From Hydractinia symbiolongicarpus (lineage: Eukaryota; Cnidaria; Hydrozoa; Anthoathecata; Hydractiniidae), in NCBI RefSeq assembly GCF_029227915.1, contig NC_079888.1:1876501-1940500 (forward strand): a stretch of 64,000 nucleotides of DNA, read 5' to 3'. The notes beneath the pieces are model-generated. The model was given only the letters and a program-made list of their open reading frames with translations. It was not told the origin of the DNA and searched no databases. A program made the position numbers and the translations under genes. Shown piece by piece: positions 11,160-22,946 of the stretch (position 1 is the stretch's first letter; each line of letters starts with the position of its first letter).

Positions 11160-11716
11160 CAATTTACAAAGAGGTGGCAAGCCACCACAATGATGAACTC
11201 AACCTGTTAGGTCTTTGGGAATAAGCTAGAGGTTGTACTCCTCTAGAGAAAATGCCTCTAAAAGCACAACTCTCCCTTTTTACAAGGAATTTATTAAAAA
11301 TATATACAAAAAATAAAAAGGACACAGCACATTTGAAAAGAAGAGCAGAAGTTTAACCATGCACAGGTAGGTTTCGACCCATTTTTCTGAACCTAAGTAC
11401 CCTGGATGTCTAATTGGGTCACCTCGAAGAAGTCCGCGGACGGTTATCAGCAGAAACTAGACATCCCTATCTTCCTAAAGTAAACTTTGACCAATTTCTG
11501 CTCAACTGTGCTATTCTTTATTTTTAACTCAGGTAATAAGTGGAGTCGTCACTCTCCAAAGACAAGACCTAGTATGATCAAACCCCCTTGCTAACTTAAT
11601 TTTTATTTGATTTTGTTTTATTTTTGACTGGGGTAATAAGTGGAGTCATCACTCTCCAAAAGACAACACTGAGTGTAGTCAAGCCCCCTTGCTGACTCAT
11701 TCTGGTTAAAATATTC
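11160..11716 (-). other. LINE 3'UTR with hairpins and tandem subunits
   Basis: Between the TAA at 11717-11719 and the A/T-rich end at 11155 the sequence is shared with 2130-2775. It has two tandem subunits containing GTAATAAGTGGAGTC (three in the other copy) and small hairpins such as CTAGAGG..CCTCTAG. Conservation of structured 3'UTRs fits recognition of the 3' end by the element's own RT, as known for R2-type LINEs. Confidence 0.6.
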
Positions 11717-12495
11717 TTACCTCAGCTCTTCTAAAAAGGAAACACATGACTCGTGACTGTTAATAAGGCGGTCATCACAGAAAATAACTGCTCTATCGTT
11801 GCAATGTATACAACTGTGAACCATTTGGTCGCAGGCTATGGTTGTGTAGTGACCATTATTGAATTGCCGCAATGGTTGATAGTAGCCCTTAATCGAAAAT
11901 TTTTATGAAATTTCACTTCTCCATCTACGGTAAAAGGTATGGAAAGGGTATCAGGGTAAGCTGTAATACGAGAGGCAATTTTTGACACAAGGTTGTTCGC
12001 ACTGGCAAAACGTTTTAGCTGTAAAATGAGATTGGAACCGCATGACACTACCTCTTTTTCAACTAGGCATTGGTGTGTGACAACTCCTCGCTTTCAAAGA
12101 AATTATCTATGGAAGATTGTAACGTAGGGTGCAGAGAAAGTTGGATGCATGGTGCTATAATTTCTGAGGAGCTGGTAATATGACATGAATTGCAAGTGGT
12201 TGATGTCTTGATGCCAATACTAAAAACAGTTTCAAGAAATGGAAAGTCTAAAGACAGACCAGGTAGGAGACATTCAAGAACCTCGCGGACGTCGTGTTGA
12301 GCAAAGATATTAAATGCACTTTCCTTCGCAGCTGAGATATGATGTTTCATAGCTCGCAAAAATTGGTAGGGATCAACTGGACTAACTTTGAGGTTGTTTT
12401 GCTAACAGAAATGGCTTCTTTAACTTTTTGAAAGTTATAAAAACATTGTAAGATGAAGTTTGCATAACATGTGTTTCCCAAGTTTTTTAGACCGC
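11717..12495 (-). pseudogene. LINE copy D: C-terminal USP-like (C19) protease domain
   Basis: The segments in order are GLKNLGNTCYANFILQCF (Cys box, catalytic Cys in TCY), AQHDVREVLECLLPGL (QQD box), TTCNSCHITSS (first half of a USP zinc-finger CxxC), LILQLKRFAS (the strand before the His box) and ATINHCGNS followed, after a one-base shift near 11860, by GHYTTIACD (His box, catalytic His). A last strand CNDRAVIFCDD precedes a TAA. These are the USP family hallmarks in the right order and spacing, although the domain is compact (about 250 residues). The Cys box shares an unbroken frame with the endonuclease upstream. Frameshifts mean this copy is dead. Confidence 0.75.
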
Positions 12496-12639
12496 TATTC
12501 CTAAAATCAGGGTTAGATGGCAATGCGACTGTTGGTTTGGAAGACCTTGTAGCAAGTTTTTCGGGATTTTTGATTTCACAAGATTTTGTGTGACTTGCGG
12601 AAGATTTCTCAGGTTTTTTTGATTTCTTACATTCCATAT

Positions 12640-13460
12640 TTGTAACAGAAGAAACTTCAAGAATGATTGGGGCCTTTTCAGGATCAACCCAAGTGGTAGA
12701 ATTTCGAGACATCCAGATGTAAAAAAAAGCACTCATGGAGGTAAAAGTTAGGGATTTTAATAGGGAACATAAAGGCTTGTTAGGGAAACCAAGGCGACGA
12801 AAACAAGTCCTTACTGATTCTGAACAGAAACCCCTTGCACCCACCTCATTGGCAAAGACATGCACGATCCTTCCATTGTTTTTCATTTGTTAAGCTTTCG
12901 TTTGTGCCAATACTCCGTGTTCTCTTCACATGGACAATTCAGTTCTAACATAATTACAGTTTTGGAAGAACTGGATATTAAAAACACGTCTGGGCGTAGT
13001 TGTGTTATTGCAATGTATGGTGGAACAACTAAAACGGAATCTAAATCTGACAGTATTTTCCAATCGGAAGCAATGTGAAGAAGACCTGGACACTTTGTAT
13101 GCCTCTTCTTAGATGGTGATTGACCGACCGGAATGAAATTAATTTTGTTGCACTTGGAAAGCTTAAGAGGTTCATATGATACCAAAAACTCTTTTATTGC
13201 CTTAACCAAAACTATTAAAACCGAGTCATGACGGTATGTGTATCTACCCTGCGTAAGGGAGGTCATACAGGCAGCCAATATGTGAGAGACATTTGAGGAT
13301 GGTTTCTTGCACAGAATGCAACTTTTGTCTTTCTCAATTCCCCATCTCACAAGATTGGTTGGAGAGGGAAGGGTGTCGTCCAGCCTGATAAGGATTCTTA
13401 GAGAAAGCCCGGCGTGCATTCGAGATTTTCCAACGTCTTTTCCTATTCCGCGCACTTCTG
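12640..13460 (-). pseudogene. LINE copy D: Cys/His knuckle and RLE nuclease
   Basis: The frame reads DDTLPSPTNLVRWG, then CILCKKPSSNVSHILAAC (C-x2-C-x7-H-x4-C), QGRYTYRHDSVL, and then the nuclease: DWKILSDLD, ITQLRPDVFLIS, VIMLELNCPCEEN and HKRKLNK. RPD...LEL and the following Lys match the PD-(D/E)xK-like active site of R2/NeSL-type LINEs. After a short deletion and frame change at about 12885, the nuclease tail NNGRIVHVFANEVGARGFC continues in the frame that also carries the USP Cys box. Confidence 0.7.
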
Positions 13461-13800
13461 CGAAGTAACCTTAACTTGGCCATTATATCATCTAAAAGGT
13501 TTTGCATGTTGCTTTTCTCAACTGGGTCAGATGTGCTCTTAAGAGTTCGGAGTAGATTGTTCTTCTCGTTCACCAAACTGATGCTGCGTAAACTCTACTG
13601 TTCAAATCTGATAGGTTGTGCTGGGGAAGTGACCTTACACCAAACAGGTGAGACGCATGGAAGTAAATTGTTGATTCCAACAGCTCCACTTTTTTGACAA
13701 TGGGTAAGAGCTTAGAAGATTGTGGAAAACTGCATCATCAAGGGAATTCCACAATTTTGTGTCAATTGACTTCTGCAAAGCAATAGGTTGTTTCCATTTC
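13382..13800 (-). pseudogene. LINE pre-RT segment joined to the C-terminal half
   Basis: This piece reads KWKQPIALQKSIDTKLWNSL, then after frame changes KLRLLRRSARNRKRRWKIS and ARRAFSKNPYQAG. The last motif corresponds to AQTAFKNNPYKAG at the start of the RT in copy C, so it is the stretch just before the RT. It runs straight into DDTLPSPTNL of the knuckle region with the whole RT missing. Confidence 0.45.
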
Positions 13801-13804
13801 ATAG

Positions 13805-14990
13805 TGCTAAGATGGTCAGGTTCTGTTGATTGCTGAGAAAGAACACTGTGGGAGTTATCCGGTTAGCTTTCAGCAGCCGAGACTTTTCAGTGGAATCAAC
13901 AGCTAGCACTCTTGACTTACGAGGGCAAAAACTTATGCCAGTCCATTTTAAAGCAGTGACGCACCTGGAAGGAGGCTTTGCGCTCAACAGACAGAAGATG
14001 ACATTAGGTTGATATCATCCATAAAAGCTCTGACTAAAGAAAGGGGCAAGTTTTTAGTAGTAATATAATTTGGGGCCGGTGCCGCAATAGTGTAATCAAG
14101 AAAAATGTTTATACCAGCAAGAAACAAAATGATGGAAAGAGTGCAACCTGCAAAAATACCTCGCATATGCTTCTACCAGTTGCTTGGTGCAGACAAAGAA
14201 CACGATTTGCTATATAAACCGACGTAGTATGACTTAATGAATGATATCTAACTCAGAGGAACTCCATACCTTTCCAGTGCGAAAAATATAAGCTTGTGTG
14301 GAATTGAAGGATACGCATTTGCAATATCCAGCCATATATTTGCAAGGTGTGATTTTTTAGCCCGGGCCTCTTTAAGTGCAGACCAAACCATGGTCATGTG
14401 TTCCCAGCATCCTGGAACTTTCTCCATACAACCCTTCCGAACAGACGTGTTAATGAATTTGTTATTATGTATAATGTTAGCTTCTAATCGTCTTGATACA
14501 AGGCCAAATAAAAACTTGCCTTCAACATATAATAATGCAATAGATCGAAAGTCTTAATATTAGACTCCATAGGAGCTTTTAATTTGGCAATATAAACTTC
14601 ACGAGCACAACGCCATTGAATACGGACAACACAATTTTTGAAACAAGACTTAAAAACCTTAAACAAAACAGTATTTACTTTACAACATTTTTTATAAACT
14701 TTATAAGGTATCTCATTGATACCTGGGGATGAGCCATTTCGCCGAGAGATATTTAAAGAGAGAAACTGGAAATGATTTCAAAAGAGGTGGAGTGGATGAT
14801 AACCCATGTAGATTACCTAAAGGTACATCATACAATTTGTCTTTAACTGATTCAAGTTTGAAATTATCCAGCGTTTCTTGTTCCACCCTTAAAACTGATT
14901 TGCACTTAGGGTCAAGAAGATCGTTTCCTGCTTTGTATGGATTGTTCTTAAAGGCGGTCTGGGCTTTTTTGAATTGATGGCGTTTTTATC
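13805..14990 (-). pseudogene. LINE copy C: reverse transcriptase fragment
   Basis: Leftward from 14990 the frames read AQTAFKNNPYKAGNDLLDP, RNGSSPGINEIPYKVYKKC, WRCAREVYIAKLK, then NAYPSIPHKLIFFALERYG, IFAGCTLSIILFLAGINIFL and AFMDDINLMSSSV (catalytic box). It ends near 13805 in the palm after RKSRVLAVDS. Several stops and shifts are present. The 5' truncation point (about 14990) abuts a plus-strand LINE of another clade. This copy may or may not be the 5' half of copy A split by D; a slight overlap in the palm argues for a separate copy. Confidence 0.65.
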
Positions 14991-14994
14991 TAGA

Positions 14995-16015
14995 CCTTTC
15001 AGCTCGCTTAATAGGACGTCAACAATTTGTATCTTTAAATGGAGCTAGATCAGCAAATATTTTTACCAGACATGGTGTCCCTTAAGGCTCTGTTTTAGGA
15101 CAACTTTTATTTTAAATTTATATAAACGACTTGAATTGTGTAATTAACTACTCTATGGTAAACCACTTTGCTGATGATACAAACCTCCTGCATTTCAGTG
15201 ACTCTTTGAAAGAACTGGCCAAACAAATGAATTTAGACCTCAAGCTTTTCTGCTATTGGCTGAATGCTAATAAGACTTCTCTTAACGCTAGCAAGACAGA
15301 GTACATTATTTTTAAACATGCACATAAACCTTTTAATTATGATTTTAGGCTTCTCATCAATGGTAAAAGGCTTATGCCTAGTGATTGTATTAAATATCTT
15401 CGTGTTCTGTTACATTCTGATTTAATCTGGAAGACTCAGATCAATAATACTGTTGCCAAGCTCAAGAGGGATAATAGAGATGGGATTACGAGTAACAAAG
15501 CACGTAGTGCGATGACAAACTTGTCTTTAGACGATTTTAGCTAAACTTCGTCATTTTGTGCCTCAAAATGTCCTTATCCTAGTCTACTATGCCACTTTTC
15601 GTTCCCACCTGCAATATTGTAATCAAATTTGGGGTCAACCAAACAGTCTTGATGTTAATCATATTGCTGTGTTACAAAAGTTTGCTATCAGACTAATGAC
15701 TTTTGAATCTCGAAGAGCATCATTTAGTATCATCTATGGCAATCTGGAAATCCTCAAATTCAATGCTTTTGTCCAGTGTCAGAACATTCTGTTTTTGCAT
15801 AAGCTCTTTCATGATAAAATGCCTGCTACTATCCAGAATACTTTTTGCGGTTGACTTCAACTATGCCCGGAGCACTCATGCCGAAAAGGCTGACTTGATC
15901 AATCTTCCTACTGTCAATACCGTTTGTTTTGGTAAAAATTCTATTAGATTTAACACCATTATTTTCTGGAATAAGATACAGACATCAATGACTAAAATTA
16001 TGATTATGAGGTAAC
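14995..16015 (+). pseudogene. CR1/Jockey-like LINE, 3' half of RT
   Basis: The frame reads GRQQFVSLNGA, HGVP(stop)GSVLGQLLF, YINDLN and HFADDTNLLHFS (FADD catalytic box), then an RT thumb (KYLRVLLHSDLIWKTQINN) and a post-RT segment RSHLQYCNQIWGQ, IAVLQKFAIRLMTF and NSIRFNTIIFWNKI near the end. Order and motifs are typical of the CR1/Jockey group with no endonuclease after the RT. It is 5'-truncated at the junction with copy C and has stops and frameshifts at about 15085, 15110, 15545 and 15855. Confidence 0.75.
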
Positions 16016-16221
16016 AAAACAGCAAGCTGTAGTGATTCGACTAGTCTAATGACTCTTATTTTAAGTGGTAGTGGTTAAACCCTCTAAAGATCTCTATGCA
16101 AAGCAAGATCTACCTTTTACAAGGATGGTCTGTACAACCAAGTTAATGAAAAAAGCAACCCTCTGGACAATACAAATATTGCAACAACAAAACAAAAAAA
16201 CAACACATAGTGACATAAAAC

Positions 16222-16602
<381 letters not shown>

Positions 16603-16607
16603 CCTAG

Positions 16608-17230
16608 CGGTTGATTTGGGGGAAAAATTTTACTGCAATATGTTGCCAAAGGGGAATGTTGATTTAAGGGGAATTTTTCGTTTCCCCTATTATCTTCTGG
16701 GTTATTTTTTGCATTTAAGGCAAATTTTTTTTTATTCATTAATTGCGTTGTTTGATACCTCTTATTCAAGTTTAAGGTGTGGCCGAAGCTCTGACATCTA
16801 CACCGACCTCAATGCACAAAAATTAACTTCGAAATTTTGCCATGTATATTTCACATAGTTACTATATCAAGTTTTGGGGGAAAACAGACAATTGTAAATA
16901 CTTTGTTATTTTTGTATGCATATTTTATTTTTTATTATTGAAAAGGAAACCCTATTATAACATCTTTTATTTTGCGTACAGTTTTTGCGATCTGTATCTC
17001 CACTAGTAATAAAAAAGCCTCCATCATTTTGAAGGACATATTTAGTATATATATTAGTGAATTCCAAGAATATTAACCCGTTTTATATGTGCTGGTATAC
17101 GAAAAGTGATTAATTCAATGGCCGTAGAGTCCCGTTATGATTATCTTTGATTTCTAGCACTGTGATAAGAATTCCCCTTTTTGTGAAAAATATGCTAAAA
17201 ATATTATTCCCCCAAAACCGAAAAATATGC
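16608..17230. repeat. Possible inverted-repeat element with GGGGGAAAAATTTT ends
   Basis: The left end contains CGGTTGATTTGGGGGAAAAA and the right end, on the other strand, CGGTTTTGGGGGAATAAT. Internal words such as GGGGAATTTTTCG and CCCCTATT recur. A related sequence lies at 43690-43970. It resembles a MITE, but I could not define a target duplication. Confidence 0.35.
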
Positions 17231-17925
17231 TAAAAATATTTTTCCACTAGAACTATATATTATGAAAACGAAAATTGCCGCCATTCAAAAGCAGGTGAGC
17301 CTAGAAAAGTTCACAAAAATAACTTTATTGTTTCACGCCTGTAAAAATAATTCATTACCGTAGAAAAGAAACTTACTGGCCTTGGAACTTACAACTTACA
17401 ACTCACTCAACTCACGACTAGAAGTTTTCACATGCCCCAAATGCAAAGGCAAGATATCAAAATGTTTTGATACCCTTGCGTTTGCATAATATAACTTTTA
17501 CACATTTTATTTATGTTTGTTTATGTTTTCTTGCATTTTATGGTCAAGTGTGAAGGTCTTGCGTTTGTGTCAGATTTTTAAAATTAACATTGCACATGCG
17601 ATGTTGTTTGCGTTTGCACTTACTTCGCATATATAAACTAGGATTTGCAGGTACGAAAGAAAAATATACCCTTTTGAAATAATGCTGAAGTGTAAGTGTT
17701 AGTCTATGCCCCTTAAGTACAGGCCCAAACTTGCCTAAAATCTCCACAAAACGTAGCCACATAGTCGATAACTATCTCTCTCTGTCCTGAACATTCTACA
17801 ACTCAATACCGTTTTCAATTTGGTCATCATTATTTTCCTGTCTTCGCCGTTTCAACAAATAATCGAGTAAAGTAACGCATTTGCATGCGTGTCGGTGGCA
17901 ATGTTCAAACATACCATATGTCAGG
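17230..17925. other. No gene recognised
   Basis: Only short open frames are present and I see no family motif, inverted repeat or splice-consistent exon chain here. Confidence 0.4.
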
Positions 17926-17927
17926 GT

Positions 17928-18062
17928 TTAAGATTCATTGAAGCCATCCTTGCTACTAATGTCATAAGTTATCCCATGTGAGTTTACAAAGACGAAATAT
18001 GTATTTGCAGCAAAGCGCACCAAGCCATAGAAAAAAATAACGATAAGTACATAGCGCTTCAT
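17928..18062 (-). CDS. Short possible secreted peptide, 44 codons
   Basis: From an ATG at 18062 the frame begins MKRYVLIVIFFYGLVRFAA, a basic start followed by a hydrophobic core like a signal peptide, and then about 25 polar residues to a TAA. The frame stays open upstream to 18158. It lies on the same strand as, and downstream of, the exon at 18338-18655, so it could also be part of a larger spliced gene. Not recognised. Confidence 0.25.
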   Translation of the reverse strand: MKRYVLIVIFFYGLVRFAANTYFVFVNSHGITYDISSKDGFNES

Positions 18063-18337
18063 CTTCGTCCTACACTTGCGAGAAATTATGTAAGAATGAC
18101 TTGCTACAAAGTGTTTTGATACGACGTCATAAAATTTTAGAGAGTAATTCCCGTACATCAGCTTGGATGTGCTCGCGAGCGGCTACAATGATTCAAAATC
18201 TCGTATCCGTTTCCGAACAGTATTTCAAATTTCAACAACTTCCATTTTTTTTGTCAAAATAGGTCCTATCTAAACTTTGTCAGAAGAAGACAAATAAAAA
18301 CAATCGAGCCTGAAAAAGTGCGACAAAAATAATTAGT

Positions 18338-18655
18338 TCATCTAAAACACAGACGTTCATAAATGTTCACAATGAAATCTGTGTATTTGCTCAAGCGTTG
18401 GAACATGACTTCTCCGTCAAAGTTTTCGCTGTGAGCATTCCGCATATGTTTTGCGCCAAGCAAATCGTGAACAACATTCGCACCGATGATTTCATCGTGT
18501 GCCTCTTCAAACACTACTTCTGGAACTTTCCTTCCGGCGTCCTTATTGTAATCTATGTCGGATTCACTTGGCATGTTATATACTACCTCCTCCAAAGCAT
18601 TCGACTTCTTATAACGCAAATCAAAGCACACAACACTAAGCGCTTTGAAAAACTC
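18338..18655 (-). CDS. Possible last exon of an unknown gene
   Basis: A 105-codon open frame follows a pyrimidine-rich acceptor (ccacggaag|) and ends in a stop at 18338. Composition is that of a real protein: acidic patches (MPSESDIDYNKDAG, EVVFEEAHDEIIG) and a mixed C-terminus (FQRLSKYTDFIVNIYERL). The frame is open further upstream to 18775, so the true start may be earlier. No family is recognised. Confidence 0.35.
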   Translation of the reverse strand, partial: EFFKALSVVCFDLRYKKSNALEEVVYNMPSESDIDYNKDAGRKVPEVVFEEAHDEIIGANVVHDLLGAKHMRNAHSENFDGEVMFQRLSKYTDFIVNIYERLCFR

Positions 18656-21132
18656 CTTCCGTGGTGAAAAAAAGGCAAAGTATGTAGAAACAATATGCCA
18701 GTATTCCTCTAAACAGAATATGCTTTTGGAAGATCTAAAGCTTATAGTGATGCAAATTATGGCAAGTCTGTACACAATTTTGGATACTATAATGGAGTAT
18801 TTATCGCACTAACCAGTTTATAAATGGTTCTTTTTAACTAGTGGTGAAGAAAAACAATAATGTGTTGTTAGATACTTCAAACGAAGCGACCGATGAAGAG
18901 TTTTCTTGTATAACATACTAATGTTGTTTTGGGAGAATATAATGATATATATTTTGCACAGATCGGCATATGAAGATGTGAACATTATAATGTATATTTC
19001 TAGATTGTTTTCCTAAAAAATATAAATCGTCTTCTTGACAAAATATTCACTAGAATGTGTTGTTTTTGAAGCATCTTTTAAGTAAAATGTCAAAATTATG
19101 GGGATTTGCGACATATATCTTTTATACTATTTAAAACGTTCTCCTAAATACAATTAATAAAACATGCCGTTTATGAAGAATAGAATTAAATACTTTTTCG
19201 CAATCCACGGCTTAGACACCATATCTGACTGTCCTGAGGAAATTATTAACAAAACAATAAAATTTGCGTTAAGTTTGAAGATATATAGCTGCAAAAACCA
19301 CAATGTAACAAAAATTATATGAAATATGTCGAGAATCGCCACACATAGCTCGCATTTAAAACAAAAATCACAAAATGTATCTCGTATTCTTACAACTCTT
19401 TTACCCGTTTGTTTAAAAACAAATATAATTATTAAAATACGTTGTTTTGGAAGAATCCGGCAACAAATATGCGAAAGTTATCAAGATTCGCCAAATATAT
19501 CTCGTTTACTTAAAACTCTTGTAATCGTCTTTTAAGGAAAACAAATATAACTACTATAATATGCTGTCTTGGGAGAATCTAACAACAAATATGCGAAAAT
19601 TATCAAGATTTGCCACATATATCTCGTATACCTAAAAAAATCTTTCAATCCTCTCATAAAGAAGACAAATGTGATGACTATAATATGTTGTTTTGGGAGA
19701 ATCTAACAACAAATATGCGAAAATTATTAAGGTTCATCACATATATTTTGTATATTTAAAAACTCTTGTAATTATCTCTTAAAGAAAGCAAATATAATTA
19801 CTATAATATGTTTTTTTGGGAGAATCTAACAACAAATATGCGAAAGTTATCAAGATTCGCCACATATATCTCGTTTACTTAAAACTCTTGTAATCGTCTC
19901 TTAAAGAAAACCAATATAATTACTATAATACGTTGTTTTGGGAGAATCCGGCAACAAATATGCGAAAATTATTAAGGTTCATCACATATATTTTGTATAT
20001 TTAAAAACTCTTGTAATTATCTCTTAAAGAAAACAAATATAATTACTATAATACGTTGTTTTGGGAGAATCTAACAACAAATATGCGAAAATTATTAAGG
20101 TTCATCACATATATCTCGTTTACTTAAAACTCTTGTAATTATCTCTTAAAGAAAACAAATATAATTACTATAATATGTTGTTTTGGGAGAATCTATCAAC
20201 AAATATGCGAAAATTATTAAGGTTTATAACATATATTTTGTATATTTAAAAACTCTTGTAATCATCTCTTAAAAAAAACAAATATAATTACTATAATACG
20301 TTGTTTTGGGAGAATCTAACAACAAGTATGCGAAAATTATAAAGATTCGCCACATATATCTCGTATATTTTAAAACCTGTTGTAATTATCTCTTAAAGAA
20401 AACCAATATAATTACTATAATATGTTATTTTGGGAGAATCTAGCAACAAATATGCGAAAGTTATCAAGATTCGCCACATATATCTCGTTTACTTAAAACT
20501 CTTGTAATCGTCTCTTAAAGAAAACCAATATAATTACTATATTATGTTGTTTTGGGAGAATCTAGCAACAAATATGCGAAAATTATCAAGATTTACCACA
20601 TATATCTCGTATACCTAAAAAACTCTTGAAATCGTCTCTTAAAGAAAACCAATATAATTACTATATTATGTTGTTTTGGGAGAATCTAACAACAAATAAG
20701 CGAAAATTATTAAGGTTCATAACATATATCTCGTATATTTAAAAACCTGTTGTAATCGTCTCTTAAAGAAAACCAATATAATTACTATGATATGTTGTTT
20801 TGGGAGAATCTAGAAAAAAATATAGAAAAAATATCAAGATTCACAACATATATTTCGTATGATTAAAAAACTCTTGTAGTTGTCCCCTAAAGAAAACAAA
20901 TATAATTATTAAAATACGTTGTTTTGGGAGAATCCGGCAACAAATATAGAAAAAATATCAAGTTTCACAACATATATTTCGTATAATTAAAAAACTCTTG
21001 TAGTTGTCCCCTAAAGAAAACAAATATAATTATTAAAATTAAGAAAGTTATCAAGATTCACCAAATATATCTCGTTTACTTAAAACTCTTGTAATCGTCT
21101 CCGAAAGAAAACAAATATAATTACTATTATTA

Positions 21133-21584
21133 TATACCCGTGAGCAAAAACAGTCATTGAATAAATAATCCTAACCCACCCGTATTATTCAATGCTTGTG
21201 ACGTAACAATAGTTTTGACAAAAGATTCGTAAACGCATGTTTTGATTTTATCCTTTCCGCCTCATTAATTTTTATCGTAATTAACTGTGATTGGTTGTTT
21301 CTTAGTGGTCCGTTTTCTGATTGGTCGATTTCCAAACACGTGAAATGGCGGGAACTTTTTTGTCGAGAAAATTCTTTTTACAAAAACATCAAAACAAAGA
21401 AATCGAAACAAAAATGAAGACAATCTCTTTTGGGTATATAATAAAACATTTATACAATAGGTAAACATAGGTTATTGGATTTATTAACCCTCGGTGATAT
21501 TATATTCAACTCCGCTGCGCGTCGTTGAATATAAATCACCTCGGGTTAATAAATCTCAATAACTTATGTTTACCTATTGTATAT
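21133..21584. mobile_element. Insert in satellite with long palindromic end, copy 1
   Basis: About 450 bases with no satellite similarity, starting near TATACCCGTGAGC and ending in a long palindrome. It has an internal CATTGAATAA..TTATTCAATG pair. The 67-codon frame on the minus strand is the same in both full copies but has no coding features. It is probably a MITE or foldback element that inserted into one satellite unit and was then amplified with it. Confidence 0.6.
21451..21583. repeat. Near-perfect 133-base palindrome
   Basis: Left arm TATACAATAGGTAAACATAG and its complement at the right end pair almost fully through about 60 bases, including GGTTATTGG, ATTTATTAACC and TTCAAC, around a short GC-rich centre (CCGCTGCGCG). 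It can form a hairpin or cruciform. Identical copy at 23723-23855. Confidence 0.85.
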
Positions 21585-22946
21585 CTACTTATAATATGTT
21601 GTTTTGGGAGAATCTAGAAAAAAATATGGGAAAAATATCAAGATTCACAACATATATTTCGTATAATTAAAAAACTCTTGTAATCGTTCCCTAAAGAAAA
21701 CAAATATAATTATTAAAATACGTTGTTTTGGGAGAATCCGGCAACAAATATGCGAAAATTATCAAGATTCACCAAATATATCTCGTTTACTTAAAACTCT
21801 TGTAATCGTCTCCGAAAGAAAACAAATATAATTACTATAATACGTTGTTTTGGGAGAATCTAACAACAAATATGCGAAAGTTATCAAGATTCACCACATA
21901 TATCTCGTATATTTAAAAACTCTTGTAATCGTCTCTTAAAGAAAACAAATATAATTACTATAATATGTTGTTTTGGGAGAATCTAGCAACAAATATGGGA
22001 AAATTATTAAGGTTCATAACATATATTTTGTATATTTAAAAACTCTTGTAATCATCTCTTAAAAAAAACAAATATAATTACTATAATATGTTGTTTTGGG
22101 AGAATCTAACAACAAATATGCGAAATTATTAAGGTTCGCCACATATATCTCGTATATTTAAAAAACTCTTCTAATTGTCTCTTAAAGAAAACAAATATAA
22201 TTACTACAATAGGTTGTTTTTGTAGAATCTAACAACAAAGATGGGAAAATATCAAGATTCACAACATATATCTCGTATACTTAAAAAACTCTTGTAATCG
22301 TCTCTTAAAGAAAACAAATATAACTACTATAATATGTTGTTTTGGGAGAATCTAACAACAAATATGCGAAAATTATTAAGATTCGCCACATATATCTCGT
22401 ATACCTAAAGAAATCTTTTAATCCTCTCATAAAGAAAACAAATATGATGACTATAACATGTTGTTTTGGGAGAATCTAACAACAAGTATGCGAAGATTAT
22501 GAAGATTCACCACACATATCTCGTATACTTAAAAAACTCTTGTAATCGTCTCTTAAAGAAAGCAAATATAATTACTATAATATGTTGTTTTGGGAGAATC
22601 TAGAAAAAAATATAGAAAAAATATCAAGATTCACAACATATATTTCGTATAATTAAAAAACTCTTGTAGTTGTCCCCTAAAGAAAACAAATATAATTATT
22701 AAAATACGTTGTTTTGGGAGAATCCGGCAACAAATATGCGAAAATTATCAAGATTCACCAAATATATCTCGTTTACTTAGAACTCTTGTAATCGTCTCCG
22801 AAAGAAAACAAATATAATTACTATAATACGTTGTTTTGGGAGAATCTAACAACAAATATGCGAAAGTTATCAAGATTCACCAAATATATCTCGTTTACTT
22901 AAAACTCTTGTAATCGTCTCTGAAAGAAAACAAATATAATTACTAT

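Larger units (their letters stand above)
11155..13800 (-). mobile_element. LINE copy D: pre-RT piece, CCHC, RLE, USP and 3'UTR
   Basis: This minus-strand copy keeps the full C-terminal half of the LINE protein and its 3'UTR but lacks the RT. A pre-RT segment (about 13800-13385) joins directly to the Cys/His knuckle region at about 13382. The 3' end at 11155 matches the end of the truncated copy at 2130. Frameshifts at about 12885, 12350 and 11860 make it inactive. Whether the RT loss is an internal deletion, a template switch or two abutting copies cannot be decided by eye. Confidence 0.6.
20940..22555. repeat. Higher-order satellite block, copy 1
   Basis: This block, containing about ten satellite units and a 452-base insert, is almost identical base for base to 23212-24827, at a constant offset of 2,272. 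The few differences I saw include G at 22495 versus A in the other copy. The near identity means a recent segmental duplication or an assembly duplication. Confidence 0.8.

Noticed and set aside
11154-13805. Copies C and A as the two halves of one LINE split by insertion of copy D
   Set aside because: Not adopted: the palm segments appear to overlap slightly and no target duplication was found at the two junctions. It remains possible.
13805-14012. Plus-strand frame over the LINE RT
   Set aside because: It is a shadow of minus-strand RT coding; motif content exists only on the minus strand. The same holds for 8208-8405, 9197-9382, 10062-10304 and 12860-13078.
21265-21468. 67-codon minus-strand frame, identical at 23537-23740
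   Set aside because: Identity comes from the recent 2,272-base duplication, not selection; the frame lies in a palindromic repeat and has no domain.
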